DNA of 64,000 bases from Pedobacter sp. PLR. Lineage in GTDB: Bacteria > Bacteroidota > Bacteroidia > Sphingobacteriales > Sphingobacteriaceae. Position numbers and translations under genes: made by a program. The first letter of the stretch is position 1, and every line of letters starts with the position of its first letter. This document shows, piece by piece, positions 1-8,620 of the stretch. The stretch spans positions 496,001 to 560,000 of the forward strand of contig NZ_JAPIVQ010000005.1 of NCBI RefSeq assembly GCF_026239675.1, given 5' to 3'. The notes under the pieces are model-generated. The model worked only from the letters and a program-made list of their open reading frames with translations. It ran no database searches and was not told the DNA's origin.

Positions 1-762
1 GACTTGATTGCTTCTGAAAACAGCCCCTTTGACCTGATCGAACTGGGTGCCGGTGACGCCACTAAATCTATTCATTTGTTGAAGGAGCTGAGTCAGCGGA
101 AGCTGGAATTCAGTTATTTGCCAATCGATATTTCTGCGAATGTGATCCGTCATCTGGAAGAGGTTTTACCGAAGCAATTGCCCGGATTGGATATTAAGGG
201 ATTGAATGGTGATTATTTCAAAATGCTGGATAAAGGTATTTCGCTTTCCAATCGTAGGAAGGTGGTGCTTTTTATGGGCGCAAATATTGGGAATATGGAT
301 GTGGAGGAGGCCAATGCCTTTTGCAGTACACTAAACGCGTATTTGTCAAAAGGAGATATGTTGATCATCGGTTTTGACCTGAAGAAGAACCCAAAGCAAA
401 TTCTGGCAGCCTATAATGATGCGCAAGGGATCACTGCGGCCTTTAATCTCAATTTGCTCCATCGGATCAACAGAGAACTGGGCGGCGATTTTAACCTGCA
501 ATCTTTTGAACATTATGCCTGTTACGATCCGGATTCAGGGGCTTGCAAAAGTTACCTGATCAGTAAGAAAGAGCAGGTAGTCCATCTTGATGAGGAAACC
601 GCCATCAGCTTTGCGGCGCATGAACCTATTTATATGGAGATTTCACAGAAATATTCGCTTCCCGAAATAGAGGCTATGGCCAGGGTTACAGGTTTTGTAG
701 GTAAACATCTGTTTTTTGATGCAAATAAATACTTTGTAGATGCGGTTTGGATAGTGGATTGA
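1..762 (+). CDS. L-histidine N-alpha-methyltransferase, EgtD family (5' end cut by window)
   Basis: SAM-dependent methyltransferase of the Methyltransf_33/EgtD family, which trimethylates the alpha-amino group of histidine to hercynine in ergothioneine synthesis. The frame is open to base 1, so the true start lies outside; about 70 N-terminal residues of the usual ~320 are missing. Visible are the SAM-binding segment (DLIELGAGDATKS), the VLFMGANIGN strand that follows the Rossmann core in this family, and the C-terminal half with HEPIYMEISQKYS and a closing FVDAVWIV strand. The function is by family only. An EgtB-type partner is not in the window and could lie upstream. Downstream genes look unrelated. 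Confidence 0.82.
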   Translation, partial: DLIASENSPFDLIELGAGDATKSIHLLKELSQRKLEFSYLPIDISANVIRHLEEVLPKQLPGLDIKGLNGDYFKMLDKGISLSNRRKVVLFMGANIGNMDVEEANAFCSTLNAYLSKGDMLIIGFDLKKNPKQILAAYNDAQGITAAFNLNLLHRINRELGGDFNLQSFEHYACYDPDSGACKSYLISKKEQVVHLDEETAISFAAHEPIYMEISQKYSLPEIEAMARVTGFVGKHLFFDANKYFVDAVWIVD

Positions 763-830
763 TTTTTAAACTGAATAGGACATCCTCAAACTTTATTTGT
801 AGCGGATTGTCTTAAATTAAAACACAAATC

Positions 831-1211
831 ATGTTAAAGAATTCAAAATCATTTAGCTCATTTTCAGTGGACGATCTGGAAAGAGCAAGGGCATTTTATG
901 GTGGCGTATTAGGGTTAGATTTGAAAGATGATCCAATGGGAATACTGGAACTCCATGTGAATGGATCCAGTCCGATAGTGATCTATCCAAAGCGCAATCA
1001 TGAGCCCGCAACCTTCACTGTCCTAAATTTTCCGGTTCAAAGTGTGGAGGAAGCGGTGGAGCAGTTAGGGAAAAAAGGAGTGCTTTTTGAGCATTATGAG
1101 GAGGAAGGTTTTAAGACCGATGAAAAAGGTGTATTTCGTGGAGAAGGACCGGTAATTGCCTGGTTTAAAGACCCGGCAGGGAATATTCTCTCCATTCTGG
1201 AAAACAATTAA
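831..1211 (+). CDS. VOC/glyoxalase superfamily protein
   Basis: Small single-domain protein of the vicinal oxygen chelate fold. The N-terminal module ([19 protein letters not shown]) is the classic first beta-alpha-beta element with the AxxFYxxxLGL signature, and the C-terminal [16 protein letters not shown] is the typical DPxGNxxxL ending. The second half also holds an SVEEAVEQL helix. A complete metal-binding His/Glu set is not obvious, so it may be a binding protein rather than a lyase; the substrate cannot be told. It starts at ATG 831, 68 bases after the upstream gene, and probably has its own transcript. Confidence 0.85.
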   Translation: MLKNSKSFSSFSVDDLERARAFYGGVLGLDLKDDPMGILELHVNGSSPIVIYPKRNHEPATFTVLNFPVQSVEEAVEQLGKKGVLFEHYEEEGFKTDEKGVFRGEGPVIAWFKDPAGNILSILENN

Positions 1212-1334
1212 AAGTACTGTTTTTGTGGTTGAAAAGTGGCTTTTTGCTCCTGAAAAGGTCATTAATTGTCAACATGAATTGCGTTGTTGGCACGGGCTTT
1301 GTAACTGTGGTGTTACAATAAAACACATCACATT

Positions 1335-1709
1335 ATGAAAAAAGCAATTAGAATCTTCAGTTTACTTTTAATCGCTACGACGATTATGATCGCCTGTAAG
1401 AAAGACACAGATCCAGCTTCTAAAGATTTATTTGTGGGAACTTATAAAGGTTCAGTTTCTTACTCAAAAGATGGCAATAACATCACTAGTTCTGATGGGA
1501 AGATTACAGTGAGTAAAGTAGGAGAAACTTACAATTTCTTTTTCGGTAATAACATTCCTGATATCACAGGTGTGAAATTTGAAAAATCCGGAGATAATAG
1601 TTATGTAAGTGTTGGAAGCGGGTTAACCGGAATTAAAATTGATGAAAGTACTTTAAAAATGTTCGTGACCAAGGATGGAGCGACCTGGACAGCAGATTGT
1701 ACCAGGTAA
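1335..1709 (+). CDS. small secreted lipoprotein, function unknown
   Basis: A 124-residue protein with a clear lipoprotein signal: KK followed by a hydrophobic stretch and a lipobox ending in IMIAC, so Cys21 is the likely lipidated residue. The mature part is rich in Ser, Thr, Gly and Lys, with alternating hydrophobic residues (GTYKGSVSY, KITVSKVGETYNFFF) suggesting a small beta-sheet fold like many Bacteroidota surface lipoproteins. It ends just before a strong intrinsic terminator. I do not recognise a named family. Confidence 0.8.
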   Translation: MKKAIRIFSLLLIATTIMIACKKDTDPASKDLFVGTYKGSVSYSKDGNNITSSDGKITVSKVGETYNFFFGNNIPDITGVKFEKSGDNSYVSVGSGLTGIKIDESTLKMFVTKDGATWTADCTR

Positions 1710-1729
1710 TAAATTCTTAAATATTGAAG

Positions 1730-1766
1730 CGAGGGTGCCCAAAGTAATTTGGCGCCCTCGTTTTGT
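1730..1766 (+). terminator. intrinsic terminator after the small lipoprotein gene
   Basis: A 10-bp stem (CGAGGGTGCC at 1730-1739, GGCGCCCTCG at 1751-1760, one G-T wobble) with an 11-base loop is followed by TTTTGTTTT. It lies 20 bases after the stop codon of the lipoprotein gene. Confidence 0.85.
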
Positions 1767-1866
1767 TTTCGAACTATTTAAACAGGAATTATGACCATCA
1801 GGGACTGGGATTTTGTAAATCCAGCCCGACTATATTTTCGTATCTATATGCAGTAGCTCAGTTAAT

Positions 1867-2100
1867 ATGGAAAGTAACTCTAATTGGATTTGCGCAGATA
1901 GTTATTTGCCGCTTCCTACAGATAAGGGAGATGAGTTTTCAAGGATTGTCCTGGTGAGGATTACTGATTTTGGAAGTCCAGCTAAAATCTACCTTGGTTA
2001 CGCTGGTTTGGATCCTTTGTGTCCGGAATGGTATTTAAAGGGATTGCCGATGGACGATTATTACTGGGTAACCCATTGGTGTTATTTAGGTCACCGGTAA
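1867..2100 (+). CDS. small DUF551-like protein
   Basis: A 77-residue frame rich in Trp, Tyr and Asp. The arrangement of an N-terminal NWI, then LPLPTDKGDEF, then IVLVRI, and finally YYWVTHWCYLG matches the general layout of DUF551 proteins (W...LP...VLV...W...VxHWMPLP), small proteins often seen in phage and bacterial genomes. The resemblance is from memory of the family pattern. The coding evidence is modest: no ribosome-binding site is seen, and the gene sits alone between a terminator and a GH2 gene. Confidence 0.5.
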   Translation: MESNSNWICADSYLPLPTDKGDEFSRIVLVRITDFGSPAKIYLGYAGLDPLCPEWYLKGLPMDDYYWVTHWCYLGHR

Positions 2101-2231
2101 ATTCAGGTCTCCACGCTACTTTATCTCCATAAAGCATCAAAATTATAGGGTTTTAACATATATTTAGCTGCCAGTATTATGTAGTACATAATAGAGGGTG
2201 AGTTGAACCGGTTAGAACGTTAAATTTTGAT

Positions 2232-4733
2232 ATGAAAAAGAATTATTTTGCTGTTGTTATATTGTCGTTAGGCATGCTGTATGGGACCACTAAGGCGCAA
2301 AGCAGGTCCGGATTACTTCTGGAAAAGAACTGGAAGTTTACCAGGGAAGATCAGGAAGGCTTTATCTCTGCTAAATATAATGACAGTAAATGGCAGCGTG
2401 TTACAGTTCCCCATGATTGGGCGATTTATGGTCCTTTTAGTGCCAATAATGATAAACAACATGTTGCCATTACACAAGATGGGCAGAAAGAAGCTTCTGA
2501 GCACGCCGGTCGTACCGGTGGTTTGCCATTTGTTGGCGTAGGTTGGTACCGGAATAAGTTTGTGCTGCCTGCTTTTAGTGCCGGTAAAAAGGCAACGATC
2601 ATCTTTGATGGTGCAATGAGCAATGCTACCGTTTACTTAAATGGTAAAAAGGTAGGTTACTGGCCTTATGGTTACAATACTTTTCATTTTGATATCACGG
2701 AGTTTTTAGAGCCTGGCAAGGAAAATACGCTTGCTGTAAGGTTGGAGAACTTCCCTGAATCGTCAAGGTGGTATCCTGGTGCCGGATTATACCGTAATGT
2801 TCATGTGCTGGTTACAGAAGCAGCGCATATTCCGGTTTGGGGAACGCAGTTAACGACACCGGTGATCAATGCCGGATTTGCGAAGGTAAACATCAAAACA
2901 AAGTTGGCAGGAGCAGGAAAAACCGCGGCAGATCAGTTTCAGTTGTCTACCGAAATTAAGGATGCAAAAGGTAAGGTTGTTGCGGTTTTGAAAACGCCCC
3001 TGAACAAATATGATCAGGATGTTTTTAATCAGGAGCTGGTGGTTTTAAACCCTGAATTGTGGGATACGGAAACCCCGGTTTTATATACCGCAGTTTCTAA
3101 GTTATACGAAGGAAATGAGCTACGCGATGAATACACGACTACCTTTGGTATCCGGTCAATAGAAATTATTCCCAATAAAGGATTCTTCCTGAACGGGAAA
3201 AGAACGCAGTTTAAAGGCGTTTGTTTACACCATGACCTTGGTCCGCTGGGTGCCGCCGTAAATGATGCCGCCATCAGAAGACAGATTCGCATCATGAAAG
3301 ATATGGGCGTAAATGCCATCCGGACTTCTCATAATATGCCGGCCCCGGAATTTGTAAAGGCTTGTGATGAAATGGGAATGATGCTCATGGCAGAAACTTT
3401 TGATGAATGGAAAGAGCCAAAGCAAAAGAACGGTTACCATAAGTTTTTTGACCAGTGGGCGGAAAAAGATATGGTGAATCTGATCCATCATTACAGAAAT
3501 AATCCGAGTGTAGTGATGTGGTGTATCGGAAATGAAGTCCCGGAGCAGGGAATGGTTGGTGCTGCTAAAATTGCAAAGTTTCTCCAGGACATCTGTTTCC
3601 GCGAAGATCCTACACGTTTTGTGACGCAAGGCATGGATAACCCCGGATCGGTTATCAATAACAATTTTGCGGCAACCATGCAGGTAGCCGGATTTAATTA
3701 CCGCCCTTTTGCTTATCCGGAGGCTTATAAGAAATTACCTCAGCAACTGATTCTGGGTACTGAAACTGCTTCAACCATCAGCTCAAGAGGGATCTATAAA
3801 TTCCCTGTCACCAGACGGGCGATGCCTGTATATAAGGATTTGCAGGTTTCATCCTATGATGTAGAGCATTGTAGCTGGTCTGACTTGCCGGAAGATAACT
3901 TTATTCAGCATGATGATCTGCCTTATGCGATAGGTGAATTTGTGTGGACAGGTTTCGATTACCTCGGAGAGCCAACTCCATATTACACGAATTGGCCAAG
4001 CCATAGCTCTTTATTCGGAATAGTAGATCTTGCCGGAATCCCTAAAGACCGTTATTATTTGTATAGAAGTCACTGGAATACCACTGCAAATACGCTTCAT
4101 ATTCTTCCAAACTGGAATTTTAAAGACAGGGTAGGTGAAACTACTCCGGTTTTTGTCTACACCAATTACCCGACTGCTGAATTGTTTATCAATGGTAAAA
4201 GTCAGGGAAGAAAAACTAAAGATACGACGTTTACAGTGTATAATACCGGCGATAAAAAATCTTTGGAAGCTTTTGACCGTCAGAAAAGATACCGCCTGAT
4301 GTGGATGGATACGAAGTATGAACCGGGAACGGTTAAGGTGATTGCTTATGATGCGAAAGGAAATGCTGTGGAGGAAAAAGAAATTCATACCGCTGGTAAA
4401 CCTCACCATTTGGAACTGAAAGCGGATCGTACGCAGTTAACGGCAAACGGTAAGGATCTTTCCTTTGTGCTGGTTAGCGTAGTGGATGCAGCTGGAAATC
4501 TATGTTCAGAGGATACCAGAGAGATCAGTTTTAAAGTCAGAGGGGCAGGGAAATTTCATGCAGTAGCCAATGGCAACAGTGCAAGTCTGGAATCTTTTCA
4601 GGCACCTAAAATGAAAGCTTTTAGCGGTCAGCTGACCGCTATTGTGAAAGCTGATGAGCAACAAGGCCCGATTTATTTTGAGGCGACTGCAAAGGGCTTG
4701 AAATCTACAACACTGAAAATTGAAGTGAAATAA
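2232..4733 (+). CDS. glycoside hydrolase family 2 (beta-galactosidase-type) with C-terminal DUF4982-like region
   Basis: Secreted exo-acting glycosidase. A signal peptide (residues 1-22, ending TKAQ) is followed by a GH2 jelly-roll sugar-binding domain (about 30-195), an immunoglobulin-like domain (200-310), the TIM barrel (312-610), and C-terminal beta domains including a DUF4982-like stretch (about 640-700) and an Ig-like end. The catalytic acid/base is probably Glu435 in MWCIGNEVPE, and the nucleophile Glu511 in LILGTETAS; FVWTGFDYLGEPTPY is typical of the DUF4982-bearing GH2 group. Family members act on beta-galactosides and related glycans; the exact linkage cannot be inferred. It is a single gene, not joined to a SusCD pair, but lies 4 kb from one. 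Confidence 0.9.
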   Translation: MKKNYFAVVILSLGMLYGTTKAQSRSGLLLEKNWKFTREDQEGFISAKYNDSKWQRVTVPHDWAIYGPFSANNDKQHVAITQDGQKEASEHAGRTGGLPFVGVGWYRNKFVLPAFSAGKKATIIFDGAMSNATVYLNGKKVGYWPYGYNTFHFDITEFLEPGKENTLAVRLENFPESSRWYPGAGLYRNVHVLVTEAAHIPVWGTQLTTPVINAGFAKVNIKTKLAGAGKTAADQFQLSTEIKDAKGKVVAVLKTPLNKYDQDVFNQELVVLNPELWDTETPVLYTAVSKLYEGNELRDEYTTTFGIRSIEIIPNKGFFLNGKRTQFKGVCLHHDLGPLGAAVNDAAIRRQIRIMKDMGVNAIRTSHNMPAPEFVKACDEMGMMLMAETFDEWKEPKQKNGYHKFFDQWAEKDMVNLIHHYRNNPSVVMWCIGNEVPEQGMVGAAKIAKFLQDICFREDPTRFVTQGMDNPGSVINNNFAATMQVAGFNYRPFAYPEAYKKLPQQLILGTETASTISSRGIYKFPVTRRAMPVYKDLQVSSYDVEHCSWSDLPEDNFIQHDDLPYAIGEFVWTGFDYLGEPTPYYTNWPSHSSLFGIVDLAGIPKDRYYLYRSHWNTTANTLHILPNWNFKDRVGETTPVFVYTNYPTAELFINGKSQGRKTKDTTFTVYNTGDKKSLEAFDRQKRYRLMWMDTKYEPGTVKVIAYDAKGNAVEEKEIHTAGKPHHLELKADRTQLTANGKDLSFVLVSVVDAAGNLCSEDTREISFKVRGAGKFHAVANGNSASLESFQAPKMKAFSGQLTAIVKADEQQGPIYFEATAKGLKSTTLKIEVK

Positions 4734-4781
4734 CAGGTTGACCAGGGTATTAGGTTAACTGAAGTATTGGGCTAACAATTA

Positions 4782-4824
4782 AAAAAGGGGATTGGTGATT
4801 TAAAATCGCCAATCCCCTTTTTAC
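4782..4824. terminator. bidirectional intrinsic terminator
   Basis: An inverted repeat (AAAAAGGGGATTGGTGATTT and ATCGCCAATCCCCTTTTT, with one wobble) lies between the convergent GH2 and symporter genes. A-tract and T-tract flanks allow termination in both directions. Confidence 0.85.
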
Positions 4825-4852
4825 GGCATTGCTTTTTTACTGAATTCCTATA

Positions 4853-6268
4853 CTACCATTCTGTAGTGTTTTTTATGCCCAATGCCTTCGCATCAAAGAC
4901 CGGATCTTTACCCGCTTTGCGTTGCTCCTGGTAGTCTTTAAAAGCTTTTAATGCCGGTTTTCTAAGTAATATGATGGCGACAACGTTGAGCCAGGCCATA
5001 ACACCCACACCAATATCACCCAATGTCCATGCTGCTTCAGCAGTTTTGACAGATCCATAAAAAGTAGCTGCAAGGATCAGGATACGTAAGGTCCATAAGG
5101 CCCATTTTCTACCTTTTTTATCCAGATAGCTGAGGTTGGTTTCCGCAATATAATAATAGGCCATAATGGTGGTGAAGGCGAAGAACAGGAGGGATACCGC
5201 AACGAAGCCACTACCTAAGGAAGGGAAATGGGAGTTTACGGCGAATTGGGTGTATTCTGCTCCGATTTTTGCCCCCGGTAGGTTTTCAACCAGGAAGCCG
5301 CCCTCCGGATTAATGACGTTGTATTGGCCGGTAAAGAGAATCATAAAAGCGGTTGCAGTACACACAAATAAAGTATCTACATAAACAGAAAATGCCTGTA
5401 CGAGACCTTGTTTTACCGGGTGACTTACTTCCGCTGCTGCGGCAGCATGTGGTGCTGTTCCCTGGCCAGCTTCATTGGAATAAATACCTCTTTTTACGCC
5501 CCAGGCAATCGCCATACCAAATACGCCGGCAAAGGCTGGTTCTAGTTTGAAAGCCGATTTTACAATCAGCATAATCACAGATGGAATCTCCTGGATATGT
5601 AGAGCCATAATAATGATGGCCATCAGGATATAAGCCCCGGCCATAAATGGGACAACAATTTCTGCAACTCTGCCGATGCGTTTAACACCGCCAAATATGA
5701 TTAATCCAAGTAATATAGCGACTCCTGCGCCAGTATAGCCCACCGGAACCTGAAAAGCATTATGCATGCTCAATGCAATGCTATTACTTTGAACTCCAGG
5801 TAAAAAAAGCGCGGTACTCATGATGGTGGCTATGGCAAATACCACCGCGTACCATTTTACGCCCAGTCCTTTTTCTATATAGAAGGCCGGACCTCCACGA
5901 TATTGTCCATTGTTAACCTGTTTGTAAATCTGACCGAGTGTAGCTTCAATAAAAGCCGATGCGCTACCTAGAAATGCAATCAACCACATCCAGAATATGG
6001 CACCAGGGCCACCCATCGCAATAGCCGTTGCTACTCCCGCAATATTTCCAGTACCAATGCGTCCGGAAATGGCGATGGCAAATGCCTGAAAAGAACTCAC
6101 CCCTTTGGCAGAACTTTGTCCTCCGAAAAGAAGTGCGATCATCTCTTTGATGTATCGAAGCTGTACAAATCTGGTAACGATAGAAAAATATATGCCGGTA
6201 CCCATACAAAGTAAAATGAGCGCATTGCTCCATACGAGGTCGTTAATTTTGGTAATGATTTCTTCCAT
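4853..6268 (-). CDS. sodium:alanine/glycine symporter, AgcS family
   Basis: Inner-membrane amino-acid:cation symporter of the AGCS family, importing alanine or glycine with sodium. The 471 residues form about 11 membrane segments. Family signatures visible include GRIGTGNIAGVATAIAMGGPGA near residue 70, the stretch YRGGPAFYIEKGLG near 125, and VKRGIYSNEAGQGTAPHAAAAA near 260. Length matches the family. It stands alone, convergent with the GH2 gene and divergent from the receptor gene upstream, so it probably has its own promoter in the 6269-6432 gap. Confidence 0.93.
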   Translation of the reverse strand: MEEIITKINDLVWSNALILLCMGTGIYFSIVTRFVQLRYIKEMIALLFGGQSSAKGVSSFQAFAIAISGRIGTGNIAGVATAIAMGGPGAIFWMWLIAFLGSASAFIEATLGQIYKQVNNGQYRGGPAFYIEKGLGVKWYAVVFAIATIMSTALFLPGVQSNSIALSMHNAFQVPVGYTGAGVAILLGLIIFGGVKRIGRVAEIVVPFMAGAYILMAIIIMALHIQEIPSVIMLIVKSAFKLEPAFAGVFGMAIAWGVKRGIYSNEAGQGTAPHAAAAAEVSHPVKQGLVQAFSVYVDTLFVCTATAFMILFTGQYNVINPEGGFLVENLPGAKIGAEYTQFAVNSHFPSLGSGFVAVSLLFFAFTTIMAYYYIAETNLSYLDKKGRKWALWTLRILILAATFYGSVKTAEAAWTLGDIGVGVMAWLNVVAIILLRKPALKAFKDYQEQRKAGKDPVFDAKALGIKNTTEW

Positions 6269-6432
6269 AAGCCGGTAAAATAGGGGAATTTTTTAAAAGG
6301 AAGCCGATAAAAATTCAATAACGAGGTGCCTGTATTCCATGGAATTTTTTCCTATCATTACAGCAACTAAATATAATTGGCAGCAATTCCCCTCAGTGGC
6401 AATGAATTGCGTGCTCCATGTTGTAATGCTAA

Positions 6433-8316
6433 ATGATGAAAATTTCCAGGGTTATTTTTTTTTGTGCCTTTGCTATACTGAGTGTTTTACAGCTGAAATC
6501 CAGGGCGCAGGTCCAGGTAACGATTGACGACAAAGTACCTCACCACATCTTTAATTACGGGGAAATTGAGTTGTTGGAAGATCCTGGCGGAAAACTAACA
6601 CTACAGGATATTCTAAGTCCGGCAATGGACAGCAAATTCAGCAAAAGCACGATCTATACGCCTAAGATATTTAGCCTGAATTCCACCCACTGGTTTAAGA
6701 TTAAGATCAGGTTTAACCCCCAATCTAAGGAGAATTGGGTGCTCGAATTCTTCGACCAGACCATTGATGACGTTAATTTCTATGCACCTATTGGGCCTCA
6801 TAAATACCAACGTTTTAAGTTTGGTGCAAAATACAAGTTTGATCAGCGCGAGTATGCACATAAGAATTTCCTGCTAAACCTCGATAATTCTAAAGAGCGG
6901 GAGGAGACTTATTACATCAGAATAAAGTCCTCACAATCGGCAAGCGTAATCATTGTCCTGAGAAACCTGCGCTGGTTAGTTCATTATGCGACGGAAGAAT
7001 ATATGTTTTTCGGGCTTTTTTATGGGATGATCGTTGTTTTTAGTTTTTACAATTTACTGATGTTCATCGCCATCAGGCAAAAACAATATCTATACTACGT
7101 GTTATACAATCTAAGTATTGGATTGTACGAAACCTGTGTGGATGGCATCGCATTTCAGTACTTATGGCCAGAGCATCCTGCTTTAAACCAATACGGATAT
7201 GGGATTGCCTTGTATTTAAGCAGTCTGTTCGGATTGCTCTTTACCCTGAATTTTTTATACCTGAAAAGTAAGGCCCCGGGGCTTTACAAAGCCATCATTG
7301 CAATGATTGGGCTGCGGACTTTGTTTTTTATAGCCTGCCTGTATGACCATCAGTTGTTTACTTACAAATTAGTAGAAGTATTGCCTTTGTTGATTGCCCT
7401 GGGCTCCGGTATTTATATCTGGAAAAATGGCTTCAGACCAGCCAGATTCTTTGTGATTGGCTACTCATTTCTATTAATTGGCTTCATCATTAAAGGGCTG
7501 GTGCTTTTAAACGTTCCCTGGTTGCCCTATGGTCCGGTTACCCATTACAGCTTAAGCTTTTGCTTCGTGATAGAGATGATTCTGGTTTCTTTTGCCATTG
7601 GCGATAACATCAGAGGCTTAAGACAGAAAAAAGACAGAGCGCAAAAGCGGATGATTGAGCAGCTTCAGATTAATGAAAAACTAAAGGAAACTTTAAATAA
7701 GGAGCTGAGCTCATTGGTTGATGAACGTACTAAGGAGGTCAGCCAGAAGGCCGCAACTATTGAAAAGCAAAACATGGAAATCTCCCTGATGAATGCCATG
7801 CTGGAAAAAGACAACCAGGAACTGCATGAAAACATCAAGAAAGTAAGCCGTGCAAGAGTGATGTCTATGGAAGTGAATTTTGAAGAGTTCAGTAAAATAT
7901 ATCCAGACAGGGATACCTGTTTTAAATACCTTTCCGAGCTAAAATGGACCAATGGATATAGTTGTAAAAAATGCCTCAACACACAATATCTTTCCGGTTT
8001 CCTGCCTTATAGCCGCAGGTGTACAAAATGTGGTTATGATGAATCTGTAATCGCCCATACCATCTTTCAGAATAGCAGGATACCTATCAATAAAGCTTTC
8101 TATATGCTTTTCCTGGTTTATTCCACCAAGGGTAAAATTTCTTCCCATAAATTATCTCAGCTGCTCCTGATCAGACAAAGTACCTGCTGGGCCTATAACA
8201 GCAAGATGCAAAAGCTGCTGGAGGAAAGAAATAAAGAACTGAAAAATGCCGGTGAAGGCGGATGGAGTAAATTGATCTTTGAGTCTCCATCATTTGCCGG
8301 AAAACCAGTGGTATAA
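6433..8316 (+). CDS. 7TM-DISM membrane receptor fused to an IS1595-type transposase zinc ribbon and HTH
   Basis: The protein has a signal peptide (1-25), an extracytoplasmic beta domain of the 7TMR-DISMED2 type (about 30-180), a seven-helix 7TMR-DISM membrane block (about 190-395) and a coiled coil (395-475). Where a kinase or cyclase would be expected comes a module like the N-terminus of IS1595-family transposases: a four-Cys zinc ribbon (Cys511, Cys514, Cys530, Cys533) with the hallmark SELKWTNGYSCKKC and AHTIFQNSRIPINKAF stretches, then a helix-turn-helix-like segment (569-600). No DDE nuclease domain follows. It lies on the same strand 304 bases before a SusC gene, so it could be a membrane-tethered transcription regulator of that locus (inference). 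The ATG at 6436 is an equally good start. Confidence 0.85.
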   Translation: MMKISRVIFFCAFAILSVLQLKSRAQVQVTIDDKVPHHIFNYGEIELLEDPGGKLTLQDILSPAMDSKFSKSTIYTPKIFSLNSTHWFKIKIRFNPQSKENWVLEFFDQTIDDVNFYAPIGPHKYQRFKFGAKYKFDQREYAHKNFLLNLDNSKEREETYYIRIKSSQSASVIIVLRNLRWLVHYATEEYMFFGLFYGMIVVFSFYNLLMFIAIRQKQYLYYVLYNLSIGLYETCVDGIAFQYLWPEHPALNQYGYGIALYLSSLFGLLFTLNFLYLKSKAPGLYKAIIAMIGLRTLFFIACLYDHQLFTYKLVEVLPLLIALGSGIYIWKNGFRPARFFVIGYSFLLIGFIIKGLVLLNVPWLPYGPVTHYSLSFCFVIEMILVSFAIGDNIRGLRQKKDRAQKRMIEQLQINEKLKETLNKELSSLVDERTKEVSQKAATIEKQNMEISLMNAMLEKDNQELHENIKKVSRARVMSMEVNFEEFSKIYPDRDTCFKYLSELKWTNGYSCKKCLNTQYLSGFLPYSRRCTKCGYDESVIAHTIFQNSRIPINKAFYMLFLVYSTKGKISSHKLSQLLLIRQSTCWAYNSKMQKLLEERNKELKNAGEGGWSKLIFESPSFAGKPVV

Positions 8317-8620
8317 TCCCTGAATCTTACCCAGCCTGTTTAATCCCAGCCGTTTTTATCAAAAAAAGGGGCTGTATTACTATTCAGGGGAATTTTTCTT
8401 GTATTTTTTTTAATGTTTTTTTAGCGTATCAGCTTCCATTTTACGATCCTGCCTAATCAGGTGATAATCAGTGAAAACACCATTTATTGATTGAGTCTCA
8501 AGCGTATCACTGTTGTTTGTAACTTATTGTTTTATAGATAGTTGTAGTTATTCTAGCTTGTTCTTTTGCTTTTGTTAGCCTAGTTTTATCAAACCATTTA
8601 TAAACCTAACCAAGCAAAAA
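8317..8620. other. intergenic region before the first SusC gene
   Basis: About 300 AT-rich bases with no coding frame. It holds long T runs near 8400 and a candidate promoter near its right end (listed separately). No strong terminator hairpin was seen after the receptor gene, so some readthrough into the SusC gene is possible. Confidence 0.6.
8558..8588 (+). promoter_or_regulatory. candidate Bacteroidota promoter for SusC
   Basis: TTG at 8558-8560, 20 bases, then TAGTTTTA at 8581-8588, close to the Bacteroidota -33 TTG / -7 TAnnTTTG consensus. It lies about 33 bases before the SusC start codon. This is a sequence match only. Confidence 0.35.

Noticed and set aside
1855..1880. GTAGCTCAGTTAATATGG resembles a tRNA D-arm.
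   Set aside because: No acceptor stem, anticodon arm or T-arm can be formed around it.
1763..1957. A 64-residue plus-strand frame.
   Set aside because: It starts inside the terminator T-tract, has no recognisable features and overlaps the more protein-like DUF551-type frame.
3225..3629. A 134-residue minus-strand frame inside the first GH2 gene.
   Set aside because: Antisense to the GH2 barrel coding sequence, with no family features.
6433..8316. Considered as an active IS1595 insertion.
   Set aside because: No DDE nuclease domain, no terminal inverted repeats and no target duplication; the ribbon is part of a receptor.
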